The translations under genes and the position numbers were made by a program. Source: Singulisphaera sp. GP187 (GTDB lineage Bacteria > Planctomycetota > Planctomycetia > Gemmatales > Gemmataceae). From it: DNA of 48,663 nucleotides. Position 1 is the first letter of the stretch. The number at the start of each line of letters is the position of its first letter. The stretch spans positions 1-48,663 of the forward strand of contig CAMDQN010000039.1 in the NCBI GenBank assembly GCA_945905925.1, read 5' to 3'. The notes under the pieces are model-generated. The model saw nothing but the letters and a program-made list of their open reading frames with translations. It ran no database searches and was not told the origin of the DNA. This document shows positions 36,831 to 46,293 of the stretch, one piece after another.

Positions 36831-36907
36831 TTTGTCATTTGTCACCAGTACGGGGTCTCGCTTCCTGCCAATCGATTTCGTTCTGATGACAACTGACTAA
36901 TGACAAA
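36831..36907. repeat. inverted repeat before the Trm112-like gene
   Basis: TTTGTCATTTGTCA (36831-36844) pairs with 36894-36907 with one mismatch. The right arm abuts the AAGGA that probably serves as ribosome-binding site of the gene at 36917, so folding could affect its translation. Confidence 0.75.
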
Positions 36908-36916
36908 GGACGACAG

Positions 36917-37147
36917 ATGGACGACGCATTTCTCGCAGAACTCCGCTGTCCGCTAGACCCGCAACGCGAGGCCACACTCGCACGCGAGGATCAGCAACTC
37001 GTTTGCTCCGGTTGCGCTGCGCACTTCCCGATCAAGCAAGGGTTGCCCGTGCTTGTACCTGATGAAGCCGAATTGCCCCACGGCATGCGCGAAGTGAGCC
37101 AACTTCCCTGCCACCGTCGGGCGAACCGCCGGAAACACGCGAACTGA
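36917..37147 (+). CDS. Trm112/UPF0434-like small zinc-ribbon protein
   Basis: 76 residues. The pattern LRCPLDP (Cys11), LVCSGCAAHFPIKQGLPVLVP (Cys30, Cys33) is that of Trm112/YcaR-type proteins, which in other organisms activate methyltransferases or are of unknown role. Only three Cys are present; the fourth ligand position near Cys11 is Asp, as in some members of the family. AAGGA lies nine bases before the ATG. It may share a transcript with the peptidase gene 38 bases downstream. Confidence 0.75.
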   Translation: MDDAFLAELRCPLDPQREATLAREDQQLVCSGCAAHFPIKQGLPVLVPDEAELPHGMREVSQLPCHRRANRRKHAN

Positions 37148-37184
37148 ACTGGCGTTCTTCGTTTCCCCAGGCTATCCCGCGTCG

Positions 37185-40100
37185 GTGGGGAAACTCTGCT
37201 TATCTCTGTCGCACTGGGCCGTTCGGCTCGCGATCACCCTTGCGGTGGTCACCGGATTCGCGCACAACACCCGCGCGGTCGCGCCCGTGCTCGCACCCCC
37301 GGCGCACCCGCAGTACGATCTCGACATCACGATCGATAACGCGACGCGGCACGCCACGATCCGCGAGCGCGTGACGTGGACCAACACGGCCAAAATCCCG
37401 ACGAATCAACTCGCGTTCAACTTCTACCCGCACTTCCAGGTGCCCGCGGGCGAAGCACTGCTGTTCGCGAAGACGTTTGAACTGCTCCGCCTTCAGCCGT
37501 CGCTCGGCATCGACCGCGATGGCAAGATGGGCAACGTCACCACGGCGCACCTGATCACCGCGAACGCGCCGCCGGTCGCCCTGCCCTACGAGTACGACGC
37601 GAAGAACACCACCGCGCTACGGTTCACGCTCCCGCACGTGGTTCAACCTGGACAGAGCGTGACCGTCGAACTCGTTTGCGACGTGCGGTTGCCGAACAAG
37701 CAAGGCCGCTGGGGGCACTACGAAGGCGTGACGTACCTCACGAACGCCGTCCCGCTGCTCGCGGTGTTCAACGAAGATGGCTGGAAACCGATGCCGTTCG
37801 TGCCGTGGCACCAGCCGTGGTACAACGAAGCCGGCGTGTTCCGCACGACCATCACCGTGCCGGAAAACGAGTTGGTCGCGTGCTCAGGTGTCATCAAGTC
37901 CGAAACGAAACTCGGGGGTGGCCGGAAGAAGGTCGAATGCGAGCCGTTCCTCGGGCGCGACTTCGCCGTGCTGTCGTCGGCACGCTACAAGGAGTTCGTT
38001 AGTTCGACGAAACTCCCGGATGGGCGCGAGGTGAAACTTCGGTGCCTCGCGTTCCCGGAACACGAGTTCTACGCGAACGAAATCCTGAAGATCGTTGGTG
38101 AAGCGATCCCGGTTTACTCGCAGTGGTTTGCCCCGTACCCGTACCCGCAGTTCACCATCGCCGAATCGTATTTCGGCTGGAACGGGAACGAGTGCGGTGG
38201 CCTCATCATGATCGACGAGCGCGTGTTCGGGATGCCGCATCTCGCGCGCGGTTACGTCGATTACCTCGTGTCGCACGAGACCTGCCACCAGTGGTGGTAC
38301 AACCTGGTCGGCACGAATGGCTACGCGGAACCGTATCTCGACGAGGGCGCCGCCGCGTACTTCACGCACCGGTTGATGGATAAGAAGCACGGCAAGAATA
38401 ACCCGTTTCTGAAGTGGCCGAAGGAACTCGCGTGGATGCCCAACATTCACCGCGAGAACTACCGCAACGGGGCGATGTACCACGCGATTCGCAATAACGA
38501 GATGACCCCCGCGGCGCAGGAACTGTCGCAGTACAAGCACCTCTTTGGGCTGTTCACCGGCGCGTACGATCGCGGGTCGAAGGTGTTCGGCATGATCGAG
38601 GATCGGCTCGGCGAAGCAGCGTTTTTGGATTTCGTTGGTGGTCTAGTGAAGAAGTATTCGTGGCGCATCCTGTCGTCGGTGCTGCTGCGCGCGGAACTCG
38701 AAGCGTACACCGGGCGCGACTGGGGCGAGTTCTTCGAACGTTGGGTATTTGGTAAGAGCCTGACCGACTGGTCCGTTGATCGCGTGAATGTCGAACCGTT
38801 GGGCGGTCCGCGGTCGCGGGCCGGCTTCTCGGTGTCGGTCACCGTGAGGCAGTCACGCGAGTTCACTGAGCCGACCGTGTTGGCGCTCACGAGCGGCAAG
38901 GACGTGGTGCGCATTCCGGTCGGCCCGTTCGCGGAACAGGTGAAGATCCCTGAAGCGAACACCGTACTCACGCCCCTGGGTGACAACCGCTGGCGCATCG
39001 ACGCGGAACTGCCATTCGAGCCGGAACAGGTGACGGTCGATCCCGATGCGGTGCTCCTCGACGCGAACCCGGGCAACAACGCCTGGAAGATGCCGCTGAA
39101 GGCGCGTGTCACGCCTCTGTACACGGCGCTTGACGAGACGGGCTTCACGACCGACTACGGCCGGTGGAACTTCACGCTGGGGCCGTGGGTGTGGGGGCAG
39201 GCGGCGCAAGACCCGTGGTACACGCGGTCCACAATGGTGGGGCTGCGCGCCGGCGGGTTCCGCACCGAGCGCTACACGGCGGGCGCGTACACCGCGATCC
39301 GCTCCGACTACCGCGACGCGGTGGTGGGGGTGGACGGTAAGGTGTTCACCGCGCACCGCGAGTTCGGGGCTAACTACGAGGCACGCATCGCTGGCCCGTG
39401 GGGCGGTCTCGACGGCGCCGGAGGTGCGCAACGCGCGGCGATCTACGCACGCACGATTCACAAGGAATCGTCGAGTATGTACCTCCCGCCGATGCTCTAC
39501 GACGAAGCGTTCGCAACCGTTCAGGACAACTTCCTCCCGTTCCAACGGCGCGGGACGACCGGGCAGGGCGGTGAACGCTGGGATCACCTCTGGATGGCCG
39601 GGTGGCACATCCGGCTGAACTTGAACACGCCATATTGGGATCCCGAATGCGGCATCTGGGCCGACGCGATGGTCGCCGGTGGGCAAGCCGATTTCGCCAG
39701 CGTTTGGAAGCCGTTGGCGCAGGGGCGCGCGGAACTCGCGGCGGTTCACAACCTGCCCGAGTGGACCGGGCCGTTTCGCGTGGCTCGCATCGCCGGCCGC
39801 GTGGTTGGTCAGTTCGCCACGCCTGAGCGCGGACAGTTCTTCGCGCTCGGTGGCGGGACGTTGTTCCGCGGGTTCGACCTGGCGGAGCGGCAGGGCAGTG
39901 CGTTGTGGGTGGCGAACCTCGAAATGCGATGGCCACTGGCGCGGAACGTGACGTGGGACGTGCTCGACCACTGCATCGGGGCGCGGAACGTGTGGCTCGC
40001 GACCTTCTACGACGTCGGCGGTGTGTACGCGAACGGCCGGCTCGTCGGCGGAAATGTCGCACACGCGGTCGGCGCCGGTTTGCGCGTTGATGTTGCCATT

Positions 40101-40202
40101 TTCAGCTTCATCGAGCGAGCAACGCTGCGCTTCGACGTGGGGAAACCGCTCAACGGCGGTGCCCCGCTACAATTCTGGTTCGGTGTCCAGCACGCGTTCT
40201 GA
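37185..40202 (+). CDS. M1-type metallopeptidase fused to a BamA/D15-like outer-membrane barrel
   Basis: 1005 residues from a GTG at 37185. Signal peptide about 1-30. Residues about 45-560 are an M1 aminopeptidase-like protein: beta-rich N-domain, then zinc site His364-Glu365-x2-His368 in SHETCHQWWYN and Glu387 in DEGAAAYF, 18 residues later, as in the family. A linker domain (about 560-640) follows. The last 350 residues are beta-strand-rich and include FALGGGTLFRGFDL and LEMRWPLARNVTWDV, the pattern of the D15/BamA/TamA barrel, with a terminal Phe as in outer-membrane proteins. It could be a peptidase tethered to the outer membrane by its own barrel. Catalytic residues appear intact. The substrate is unknown. 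Confidence 0.82.
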   Translation: MGKLCLSLSHWAVRLAITLAVVTGFAHNTRAVAPVLAPPAHPQYDLDITIDNATRHATIRERVTWTNTAKIPTNQLAFNFYPHFQVPAGEALLFAKTFELLRLQPSLGIDRDGKMGNVTTAHLITANAPPVALPYEYDAKNTTALRFTLPHVVQPGQSVTVELVCDVRLPNKQGRWGHYEGVTYLTNAVPLLAVFNEDGWKPMPFVPWHQPWYNEAGVFRTTITVPENELVACSGVIKSETKLGGGRKKVECEPFLGRDFAVLSSARYKEFVSSTKLPDGREVKLRCLAFPEHEFYANEILKIVGEAIPVYSQWFAPYPYPQFTIAESYFGWNGNECGGLIMIDERVFGMPHLARGYVDYLVSHETCHQWWYNLVGTNGYAEPYLDEGAAAYFTHRLMDKKHGKNNPFLKWPKELAWMPNIHRENYRNGAMYHAIRNNEMTPAAQELSQYKHLFGLFTGAYDRGSKVFGMIEDRLGEAAFLDFVGGLVKKYSWRILSSVLLRAELEAYTGRDWGEFFERWVFGKSLTDWSVDRVNVEPLGGPRSRAGFSVSVTVRQSREFTEPTVLALTSGKDVVRIPVGPFAEQVKIPEANTVLTPLGDNRWRIDAELPFEPEQVTVDPDAVLLDANPGNNAWKMPLKARVTPLYTALDETGFTTDYGRWNFTLGPWVWGQAAQDPWYTRSTMVGLRAGGFRTERYTAGAYTAIRSDYRDAVVGVDGKVFTAHREFGANYEARIAGPWGGLDGAGGAQRAAIYARTIHKESSSMYLPPMLYDEAFATVQDNFLPFQRRGTTGQGGERWDHLWMAGWHIRLNLNTPYWDPECGIWADAMVAGGQADFASVWKPLAQGRAELAAVHNLPEWTGPFRVARIAGRVVGQFATPERGQFFALGGGTLFRGFDLAERQGSALWVANLEMRWPLARNVTWDVLDHCIGARNVWLATFYDVGGVYANGRLVGGNVAHAVGAGLRVDVAIFSFIERATLRFDVGKPLNGGAPLQFWFGVQHAF

Positions 40203-40336
40203 ACAGACGCAGATACGTTGAGAGCTGGACCCGGAGGGCTGCGCCGATTCCGTGGATAGAGGCGGAAACGGTCACGCGGTTTGGGTACAATACCAGCGAG
40301 TATTACACCAAAGCGACGCCCCGATCCGAGTACCAA

Positions 40337-40771
40337 ATGCCAAACGCCACGCTCCCGGCGGCCGAGAAGCAGCAACGCCGCGTCGAGACCGCAATCGAAC
40401 GGCTCCGCGTCGTCGTCGTCAAGTCGCGCGGGTCCGCCGATGTCGCGGACGAGGCCGCGAAGGCGATCAAACACCTGAACGAACTGTACGCCGAGATCAA
40501 GGACTCCTTCACGGCGGAAGACATTCGCTATGCGAACGTGCTTCGCGGGTACCTGGGTGAGCGTCTCGCGGCACACGAACCGAAGACGCCTCACACCAAA
40601 AAGGCCAAGCGGAAGGGCGACAAACTCGACCACTGCTGGCGGTGCAAGACGGTGGTGGACGAGCGGTTCAACGACGAGTGCCCGTCGTGCAGCGAGAAGG
40701 CGTACAAGTGGCGTGTGTGCCCGATCTGCAACGCCTGCGGGTGCCAGCGTGCCGGTAAAGTGCTGATTTGA
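40337..40771 (+). CDS. small protein with C-terminal zinc ribbons
   Basis: 144 residues, not recognised as a named family. Residues about 1-75 are predicted helical; a basic Lys-rich stretch follows (84-97). The last 45 residues carry eight Cys: Cys100-x2-Cys103, Cys115-x2-Cys118, and Cys128-x2-Cys131-x2-Cys134-x-Cys136. This suggests two zinc sites, perhaps nucleic-acid binding. No operon context: 134 bases after the peptidase gene and 219 before a glycosyltransferase gene. Confidence 0.75.
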   Translation: MPNATLPAAEKQQRRVETAIERLRVVVVKSRGSADVADEAAKAIKHLNELYAEIKDSFTAEDIRYANVLRGYLGERLAAHEPKTPHTKKAKRKGDKLDHCWRCKTVVDERFNDECPSCSEKAYKWRVCPICNACGCQRAGKVLI

Positions 40772-40990
40772 TTTTCTAGCGTCCGTCGTTCCGAATAGGA
40801 GTTGGGGTCGCTTACAAGACCCGCAACAAATGACACCGTTTCGTCGGTGGCCGTTGCATTCGCTGGTTCGTGTTGCCGATCTTCTGCCGTAAACACAACC
40901 CCGCAGGTTGCGGTTGCATTGGGTTTCGTCCCGTGCGTATCATCTCGCGTCCGCGGGCGGACCCGCGGTCGGCACAGGGAAGGAACCCGC

Positions 40991-42046
40991 ATGGCCCTGG
41001 CACACCCGCCAGACAGCACCCCGCCGCACACGCCCGCGATAGCACCGCGCCGCGCTCACGCGCCGGCCGTTGCGCTGGCGGTCGTTGTCGTCAACTTCTG
41101 CCAGTGGCAAAATACCGCGCGCCTCGTGCGGCAACTCCGGCGCTCGGCCCTCGTGCGCACTGGCGTGGCGGAAATACAAGTAATCGATAACGGTTCGCCC
41201 ACGCACCCGCTCGCGGAGCGGATCGCGAATCTCCGCGGCGTGTCCGTGCGGCGATCCGACACGAACCTCGGTTTCGCGGCGGCCGTTAACCGCGGGTGCC
41301 GGCTCACCGCCGGAGCGTGGGTCCTCCTGCTGAACCCCGATATCACCGTCCCCGATGGCTTCCTCGACGATGTATTCGGGCGCACCGCGCGCGGCGACGT
41401 CCCCTCCGATGTCGGCGTGATCGGCTTCAGGCTACGCAACCGCGACGGCACACCGCAACCGTCGGCCGGACCGTTCCCGTCGTTCGGGCGCACGCTCGCG
41501 GGGTTGTTCCGATCGCGCGCACGCCGCAAGTGTCGAGTGAACCACGGCGGCGGGCGCGCAGTCGAGTGGGTCACAGGCGGGTGTCTTCTGGTGCGCCGCG
41601 AGTGTTTCGAGCAACTCGACGGTCTGGACGAATCCTTTTTCCTCTACTACGAGGATGTGGATTTCTGTCGGCGCGCGGCGGAACGGGGCTGGCAGGTGCG
41701 GTTCGACCCGGCTCTGGAGGTCACGCACCACTGGCCGCTGCACGCGCGCCGGGTGCCGCCGCCGCTGCGCCTGATCACTCGCCACGCGCTGTTGACTTAT
41801 GCCCACAAGCACTGGCCCGCGTGGCAGTCGCGGTTGCTCTCCGGCGCGGTGTGGGCGGAAGCCGGCGCGCGAGAACTTTGGTCGAAGGTCCGCGGCGAAT
41901 CGGAAGCGGCCCGGTGCTTTGGTCAACTGCGCCGCCTCGTCGGTGACATCGCTTCCGGGCGCGAGCGCGAGGCCGCCGAACGCATCCGCTACGCGGCGGC
42001 GTTTCTCCATCCGATCGCCGCCGAACAAGACGGACGCACTTCGTAA
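40991..42046 (+). CDS. family 2 glycosyltransferase
   Basis: 351 residues from the ATG at 40991 (GGAAGGA just upstream); the open frame before it (to 40802) looks non-coding. GT-A domain of rhamnosyltransferase/WcaA type: AVVVVNFCQWQNTARLV at the start, VIDNGSPTHP, NLGFAAAVNRG, LLNPDITVP (the DxD-like site) and the later FFLYYEDVDFCRRA with the probable catalytic Asp. C-terminal residues about 260-351 are basic and helical. It probably adds sugars to a surface polysaccharide. The next gene is another GT2, 16 bases on. Confidence 0.88.
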   Translation: MALAHPPDSTPPHTPAIAPRRAHAPAVALAVVVVNFCQWQNTARLVRQLRRSALVRTGVAEIQVIDNGSPTHPLAERIANLRGVSVRRSDTNLGFAAAVNRGCRLTAGAWVLLLNPDITVPDGFLDDVFGRTARGDVPSDVGVIGFRLRNRDGTPQPSAGPFPSFGRTLAGLFRSRARRKCRVNHGGGRAVEWVTGGCLLVRRECFEQLDGLDESFFLYYEDVDFCRRAAERGWQVRFDPALEVTHHWPLHARRVPPPLRLITRHALLTYAHKHWPAWQSRLLSGAVWAEAGARELWSKVRGESEAARCFGQLRRLVGDIASGREREAAERIRYAAAFLHPIAAEQDGRTS

Positions 42047-42058
42047 GGGTGAGGGGTG

Positions 42059-42130
42059 AAGGATGAAGGATGAATCAAGAACTCAGCGCGCGCTTGCGGC
42101 TGGTTCTTCCTTCCTCCCTCCTCCATCCTT
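42059..42130. repeat. imperfect inverted repeat at the start of a glycosyltransferase gene
   Basis: AAGGATGAAGGATGAATCAA (42059-42078) and a complementary but longer right arm (about 42102-42130, GGTTCTTCC to CATCCTT) pair imperfectly. It covers the annotated start codon and the first 20 codons of the next gene, so the true start may be later. Confidence 0.6.
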
Positions 42131-43100
42131 GTCGATCGTCATCCCCTCTCATTCACGTCCCGATCTGCTTACGTTGTGTCTCGCGAGCGTGGCGCGGTTC
42201 GCGCCGCCCGGCACGGAAGTGGTCGTCGTGGACGACGGCTCTCGCGCCGGTTGCGTCGCGCGCGCGGCGGAAGAGTTCGCGGGCGTGAAGGTCGTGCGCC
42301 GGCCAAAGGCGGGCGGGTTCTGTGTCGCGGCGAACGCGGGGATCGCGGCGGCTTCGGCCCCGATCGTGGAACTGCTCAACGACGACGCGGAAGTAACCGA
42401 AGGCTGGGCCGACGCGACGCTCGCGTGGTTCGCGGACGCGCGTGTGGCCGCGGTCGCGCCACTCGTGTTGCAGAACGACTCGGACCGCCGCGCGCGGGGG
42501 CTTTCGCCGCTCATCGACACGGCCGGTGACGAGTACGATTTCGGCGGCTTCGCGGTGAAACGCGGGTCGGGGAAGGAGTACAGAAGGGGTTCGTCTGAAG
42601 AGAAGAGGAGAATGGGAGAAGGGGTGAAAGGGAGGGAAGAAGACAACGACACACGTTCCTTTCCTTGTCTCCCCTTCTCTTCAGACGAATCCCTTCTCTT
42701 CAAGGCGGGGCCGGTGTGGGGCGCAAGCGCCGCCGCCGCGTTCTACCGCCGCGCGGCGCTGCTCGCGGCGGGCGGGTTCCCGGAACACTTCGGCGCGTAT
42801 TTCGAGGACGTGGACTTATCGTTTCGCTTGCGGCGACTCGGGTTCGAGATTGTGTACGATCCGGCTTCCGTGGTGTGGCACCGCGTGTCCGGCAGTTATG
42901 GCCGCACGCCATCGCGGCGCACGCTGGAGCGACAATCGTGTAATGAGGAGCGGGTGTTCTGGCGGAACGTGCGCGGGCGCCGGCTGGTGAAGTGCCTCCC
43001 GCGACACGCCGCGGTTCTGGCCGCGAAGGCGCTGCGCCGCTGGCAGGAGGGCACGCTGTTACCGTGGTTCATGGGGCGCGTCCGCGCGTTCGCCGGATAG
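42063..43100 (+). CDS. family 2 glycosyltransferase carrying an in-frame palindromic insertion
   Basis: 345 residues from the ATG at 42063, though the first 20 residues lie in a repeat and translation may begin nearer the conserved SIVIPSHSRPDLL (24-36). GT-A motifs: VVVVDDGSRAG, AANAGIAAA, LLNDDAEVT (DxD-like) and GAYFEDVDLSFRLRRLG. Residues about 174-212 (charged, RRGSSEEKRRMGEGVKGREE) come from the inverted repeat at 42582-42697 and sit between the donor-site half and the AFYRRAALL helix, where related enzymes have a variable loop. It pairs with the preceding GT2 gene. The enzyme may still be active, but that is untested. Confidence 0.83.
   Translation: MKDESRTQRALAAGSSFLPPPSLSIVIPSHSRPDLLTLCLASVARFAPPGTEVVVVDDGSRAGCVARAAEEFAGVKVVRRPKAGGFCVAANAGIAAASAPIVELLNDDAEVTEGWADATLAWFADARVAAVAPLVLQNDSDRRARGLSPLIDTAGDEYDFGGFAVKRGSGKEYRRGSSEEKRRMGEGVKGREEDNDTRSFPCLPFSSDESLLFKAGPVWGASAAAAFYRRAALLAAGGFPEHFGAYFEDVDLSFRLRRLGFEIVYDPASVVWHRVSGSYGRTPSRRTLERQSCNEERVFWRNVRGRRLVKCLPRHAAVLAAKALRRWQEGTLLPWFMGRVRAFAG
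42582..42697. repeat. family B inverted repeat inside a coding sequence
   Basis: Arms 42582-42611 and 42668-42697 pair over 30 bases with two mismatches (left arm begins AGAAGGGGTTCGTCTGAAG). The inner GAGAAGGGGTGAAA and TTGTCTCCCCTTCT are shared with 27242-27326. The frame of the glycosyltransferase stays open through it. Confidence 0.9.
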
Positions 43101-43108
43101 CCCGTGCC

Positions 43109-46057
43109 TCAGCCTACCGGTTGCGGAGAGATCGTGAGCGCGGCGCGAACCGCAGCGACCAGTTCCTGCGGCCTGTACGGTTTGCTCAACAGCCCTTGCG
43201 AACCATCGAGTTCGCTCAGGTCGCCGACCGCGTACCCGGTCGTGAACAGAACCCGTGCGTTTGGGTCGATGCGGATCATGTGCCGCGAGGCGTCGCTACC
43301 TGACATGCGCGGCATCGTCACGTCCAGAATCACCAGCGCGATGTCGGCCCACACGCGATCGAACACCTCCACCGCCTCCTGCCCGTCCTCGGCGGTGAGC
43401 ACCCGGTAGCCGGCGCCGGTGAGAACCGCGGCGCCGAGGTCGCGAATCATCCGCTCGTCGTCCACCAGGAGAATGGTGGCCGGGCGCTGGGCGCCGGGCG
43501 CCGGCGTGGTCGCCGAAAACGGGATCGGCAGCGGGGCCCGCGCGTGTGGTCGCGGCGGAGTGTTGGCACGCAGTTCGGACCTCGGCAGGTTCAGTTCGAT
43601 GCGGGTGCCCGCGCCGGGGCACGAGTGAACCTCGATCCACCCGAGGTGCTGCTTCACGATGCCGTGAACCATCGGCAGCCCCAGCCCGGTCCCCTTGCCG
43701 ATTCCCTTGGTGGTGAAGAACGGCTCGAAAAGCCGGGCTTGCACGTTGGGCGTCATGCCGGTGCCGGTGTCGGCGACCGCGAACCGCACGTAACGCCCGG
43801 GGCGAACATCATCCCAGCCACTCGGGCACGCGTCGGTGTCGTGCAGATCGACCGACTCCGCCGTGAACGCGAGCACGCCGCCGTCGGTCATCGCGTCACG
43901 CGCGTTCAGCCCCAAATTCATAATCGCCTGAACGAGCAGCGTCGGGTCGGCGTGGACCGGCGGGCAGTTGGGGCTTACCTCGACGGACATGTGAATGCGC
44001 GGGTCCACGGTGCAACGGAGCAGCGTAACGACCTCGTCGAGCGCCTCACGCGCCTCGACGGGGGCGAACATGAGTTGGTTGCGGCGGGCGTAGCCGAGGA
44101 GCTTGCGGGTCAGGTCAGCGGCGCGGGCCGCCGCCTGTTCCACGGCCGAGAGCAGCGAGCGGTTCGGGTTGTCGTGCGGCATTTGGATCAGCGACAGGTT
44201 GCCGAGCACGGCAGTGAGGATGTTGTTGAAGTCGTGCGCCACCCCGCCGGCCATCCGGCCGATGGCCTCCATCTTCTGGGCCTGGCGCAACTGATCCTCC
44301 AGCAACCGGCGCTCGGTCACGTTGACCGACACGCTCAAGCCGTACTCGTATCCACCGGTGGAATCGCGGATCGCGGCGAAGGACAGTTCGACCCAGACGA
44401 GTTGCCCATCGGGCCTAATGTACCGCTTCGCGTAAGTAAACCGGTCGCGGACGCCGGCTCGCACTTCTTCCATCAGGATCTGCTGCGTGGGCAGGTCTTC
44501 CGGGTGCGTGAGGCTCGCGGGGGTGGACTTCAGCACCTCCCCAACTGTGCGACCCAGCATCGTGGCGAACGCCGGGTTGCACGAGACGAACAGCCCCGCC
44601 GCGTTCGTGAGCGAGACCCCTGCGGAGGTGCTCTCGAAGATGCCGCGGAACAGACCCTCGCTGCGGCGCAGCTCTTCCTCGGCCTTGCGCCGCTCGGTCA
44701 CGTCGTTGACGAGTACCAGTTTGACCCCGCGCCCCTCCAGGCTGAGCGCGAACGACGACACCTCGACGTCGATGGGGGTGCCGGCCCGGGTGCGGTGGCG
44801 GCGGAGCGCGGGCGGGCCATCGGGCAGCGTGCTGTCGTTGGGCGGAGCGAGGGAGTACCGGGCGTCGTCCGCCAGCCGGATGTCGGACACGGTCAGGGCG
44901 AGAAACTCGTCGCGGGTGTACTCGTACTTGCGGATCGCGGCCTCGTTGACCGCGAGGATGCGGAGAGTCTGCGTGTCATAGACGAACACCGGGTGCGGGA
45001 CAGCGCGGAACAGTTGCCGGTATCGCTCCTCGCTCTTGCGCAGCGCGTCCTCGGCGGCCTTCAGCGCGGAGATGTCCAGCGCCACCGTGACGACGCCGCG
45101 GGTGCCGGCCGGTTCGCTGTCGATCCCGTCGGGCATCCACAGCGGAGCCTTGGTCGTCAGCCACGGGCGTGCGTCGCCGTTCGGGGCCGGGTAGCGGATC
45201 TCGTACTGCATCGGGCGGCAGGTGGCCATCACCTCGCGATCCCGTTCGACCGTCTTGGCCCCGTGGGTTTGGTCGGTCAACTCCGCCGCCATCCGTCCGA
45301 CCGCAGCCTCGGGCGTGATGCCGAGCAACTCAGCCATGAACTGGTTCACCACCAGGTATCGGCTGTCCCGGTCTTTGGCGCTGATGGGGCCGGGGAACGC
45401 GTCGATGATGGCGCGGAGCAACTGCCCGGTCTGGCGCGCCCGGCGCTCGGCGGACTTGCGCCGGTCGATGTCGCGCTGGATCAACACCCAGTGGGACAGT
45501 TTGCCGTCCGGGTCTGGGACGGGGACCGCGCTGAGATCCACCCAGAACGGGGTGCCGTCCTTGCGATAGTTGCGCAGTTCCACGCGCAGCGGAGTGCCTG
45601 TGTCCATCGCCGAGCCGAGCCGCGATAGCGTGTCCGGGTCCGAGTCGGACCCGCGGAGCATGTACAGAGATCGACCGATTACTTCGGTGCGCGAGTATCC
45701 GGTGAGCCGGCAGAATGCTTCGTTCACGTACAGCACGCACCGCCCCGGACCGCTCTTTGGGGTGGCTTCGAGGATGGCGACCGCGTCGTGCGCGTGGATC
45801 ACGGCCGATTCGAGTAACCGCAATCGCGTCTCGGACTCCGGGAGCGAGTCGTGCGGACTGGTGTTCAACGCCGCGCGGGCCAGGACCGGGACTCGGGCGC
45901 GCCACCCGAGGCCGGCCCCAACCAACACCAGCGCGCTCACAAGTGGCCCCGCGAGCACCGCGGGGGCGGTGACGGCACAGACCGCGGCGCCGCCTGCCAC
46001 GGCCACCACGAGGGCGGCCGTCGTCCAGGGGAACGGTTTTTTTGGTGAAGGTGGCAT
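43109..46057 (-). CDS. hybrid histidine kinase with four PAS domains and receiver
   Basis: 982 residues. Two close hydrophobic segments (about 10-55) suggest an inner-membrane hairpin. Four PAS domains follow in series (about 65-540), the last ending in VTERRLLEDQL. The phosphoacceptor His is in GGVAHDFNNILTAVLG; the ATPase part has NLGLNARDAM, DTGTGMT and GKGTGLGLPMV. A C-terminal receiver (about 855-975) holds the DDE acidic pair, phosphoacceptor Asp in VILDVTMPRMSG and Lys in LLSKPY. The His box type is that of two-component sensors whose output regulator is often elsewhere. Divergent from the UbiD gene; no response-regulator gene is adjacent. Confidence 0.93.
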   Translation of the reverse strand: MPPSPKKPFPWTTAALVVAVAGGAAVCAVTAPAVLAGPLVSALVLVGAGLGWRARVPVLARAALNTSPHDSLPESETRLRLLESAVIHAHDAVAILEATPKSGPGRCVLYVNEAFCRLTGYSRTEVIGRSLYMLRGSDSDPDTLSRLGSAMDTGTPLRVELRNYRKDGTPFWVDLSAVPVPDPDGKLSHWVLIQRDIDRRKSAERRARQTGQLLRAIIDAFPGPISAKDRDSRYLVVNQFMAELLGITPEAAVGRMAAELTDQTHGAKTVERDREVMATCRPMQYEIRYPAPNGDARPWLTTKAPLWMPDGIDSEPAGTRGVVTVALDISALKAAEDALRKSEERYRQLFRAVPHPVFVYDTQTLRILAVNEAAIRKYEYTRDEFLALTVSDIRLADDARYSLAPPNDSTLPDGPPALRRHRTRAGTPIDVEVSSFALSLEGRGVKLVLVNDVTERRKAEEELRRSEGLFRGIFESTSAGVSLTNAAGLFVSCNPAFATMLGRTVGEVLKSTPASLTHPEDLPTQQILMEEVRAGVRDRFTYAKRYIRPDGQLVWVELSFAAIRDSTGGYEYGLSVSVNVTERRLLEDQLRQAQKMEAIGRMAGGVAHDFNNILTAVLGNLSLIQMPHDNPNRSLLSAVEQAAARAADLTRKLLGYARRNQLMFAPVEAREALDEVVTLLRCTVDPRIHMSVEVSPNCPPVHADPTLLVQAIMNLGLNARDAMTDGGVLAFTAESVDLHDTDACPSGWDDVRPGRYVRFAVADTGTGMTPNVQARLFEPFFTTKGIGKGTGLGLPMVHGIVKQHLGWIEVHSCPGAGTRIELNLPRSELRANTPPRPHARAPLPIPFSATTPAPGAQRPATILLVDDERMIRDLGAAVLTGAGYRVLTAEDGQEAVEVFDRVWADIALVILDVTMPRMSGSDASRHMIRIDPNARVLFTTGYAVGDLSELDGSQGLLSKPYRPQELVAAVRAALTISPQPVG

Positions 46058-46293
46058 GCAGCGATCAAGGCTGAGGAACTGGTCCGCGTGTGGGTTCGCG
46101 AACTACGGGCGAACCCAGAACCGGGTTCATACGCTACCATAAGTCCAATCCGGGCCGGTGCCAAACCCCTCCACGGAGGAACGCGCGAACTCGGTTGACA
46201 ACCAGTCGCGAATCTTCCAGAGCGGCCCGAATCCGTTCGCGGCCGGTGTGGAATGTTTGCACCACGCGCGAAATGTCGTTGTCGGAAGAACCT

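Noticed and set aside
36687-36916. 23S, 5S or tRNA gene after 16S
   Set aside because: A strong terminator follows within about 100 bases, and no tRNA-like TTC-loop or 23S sequence was found.
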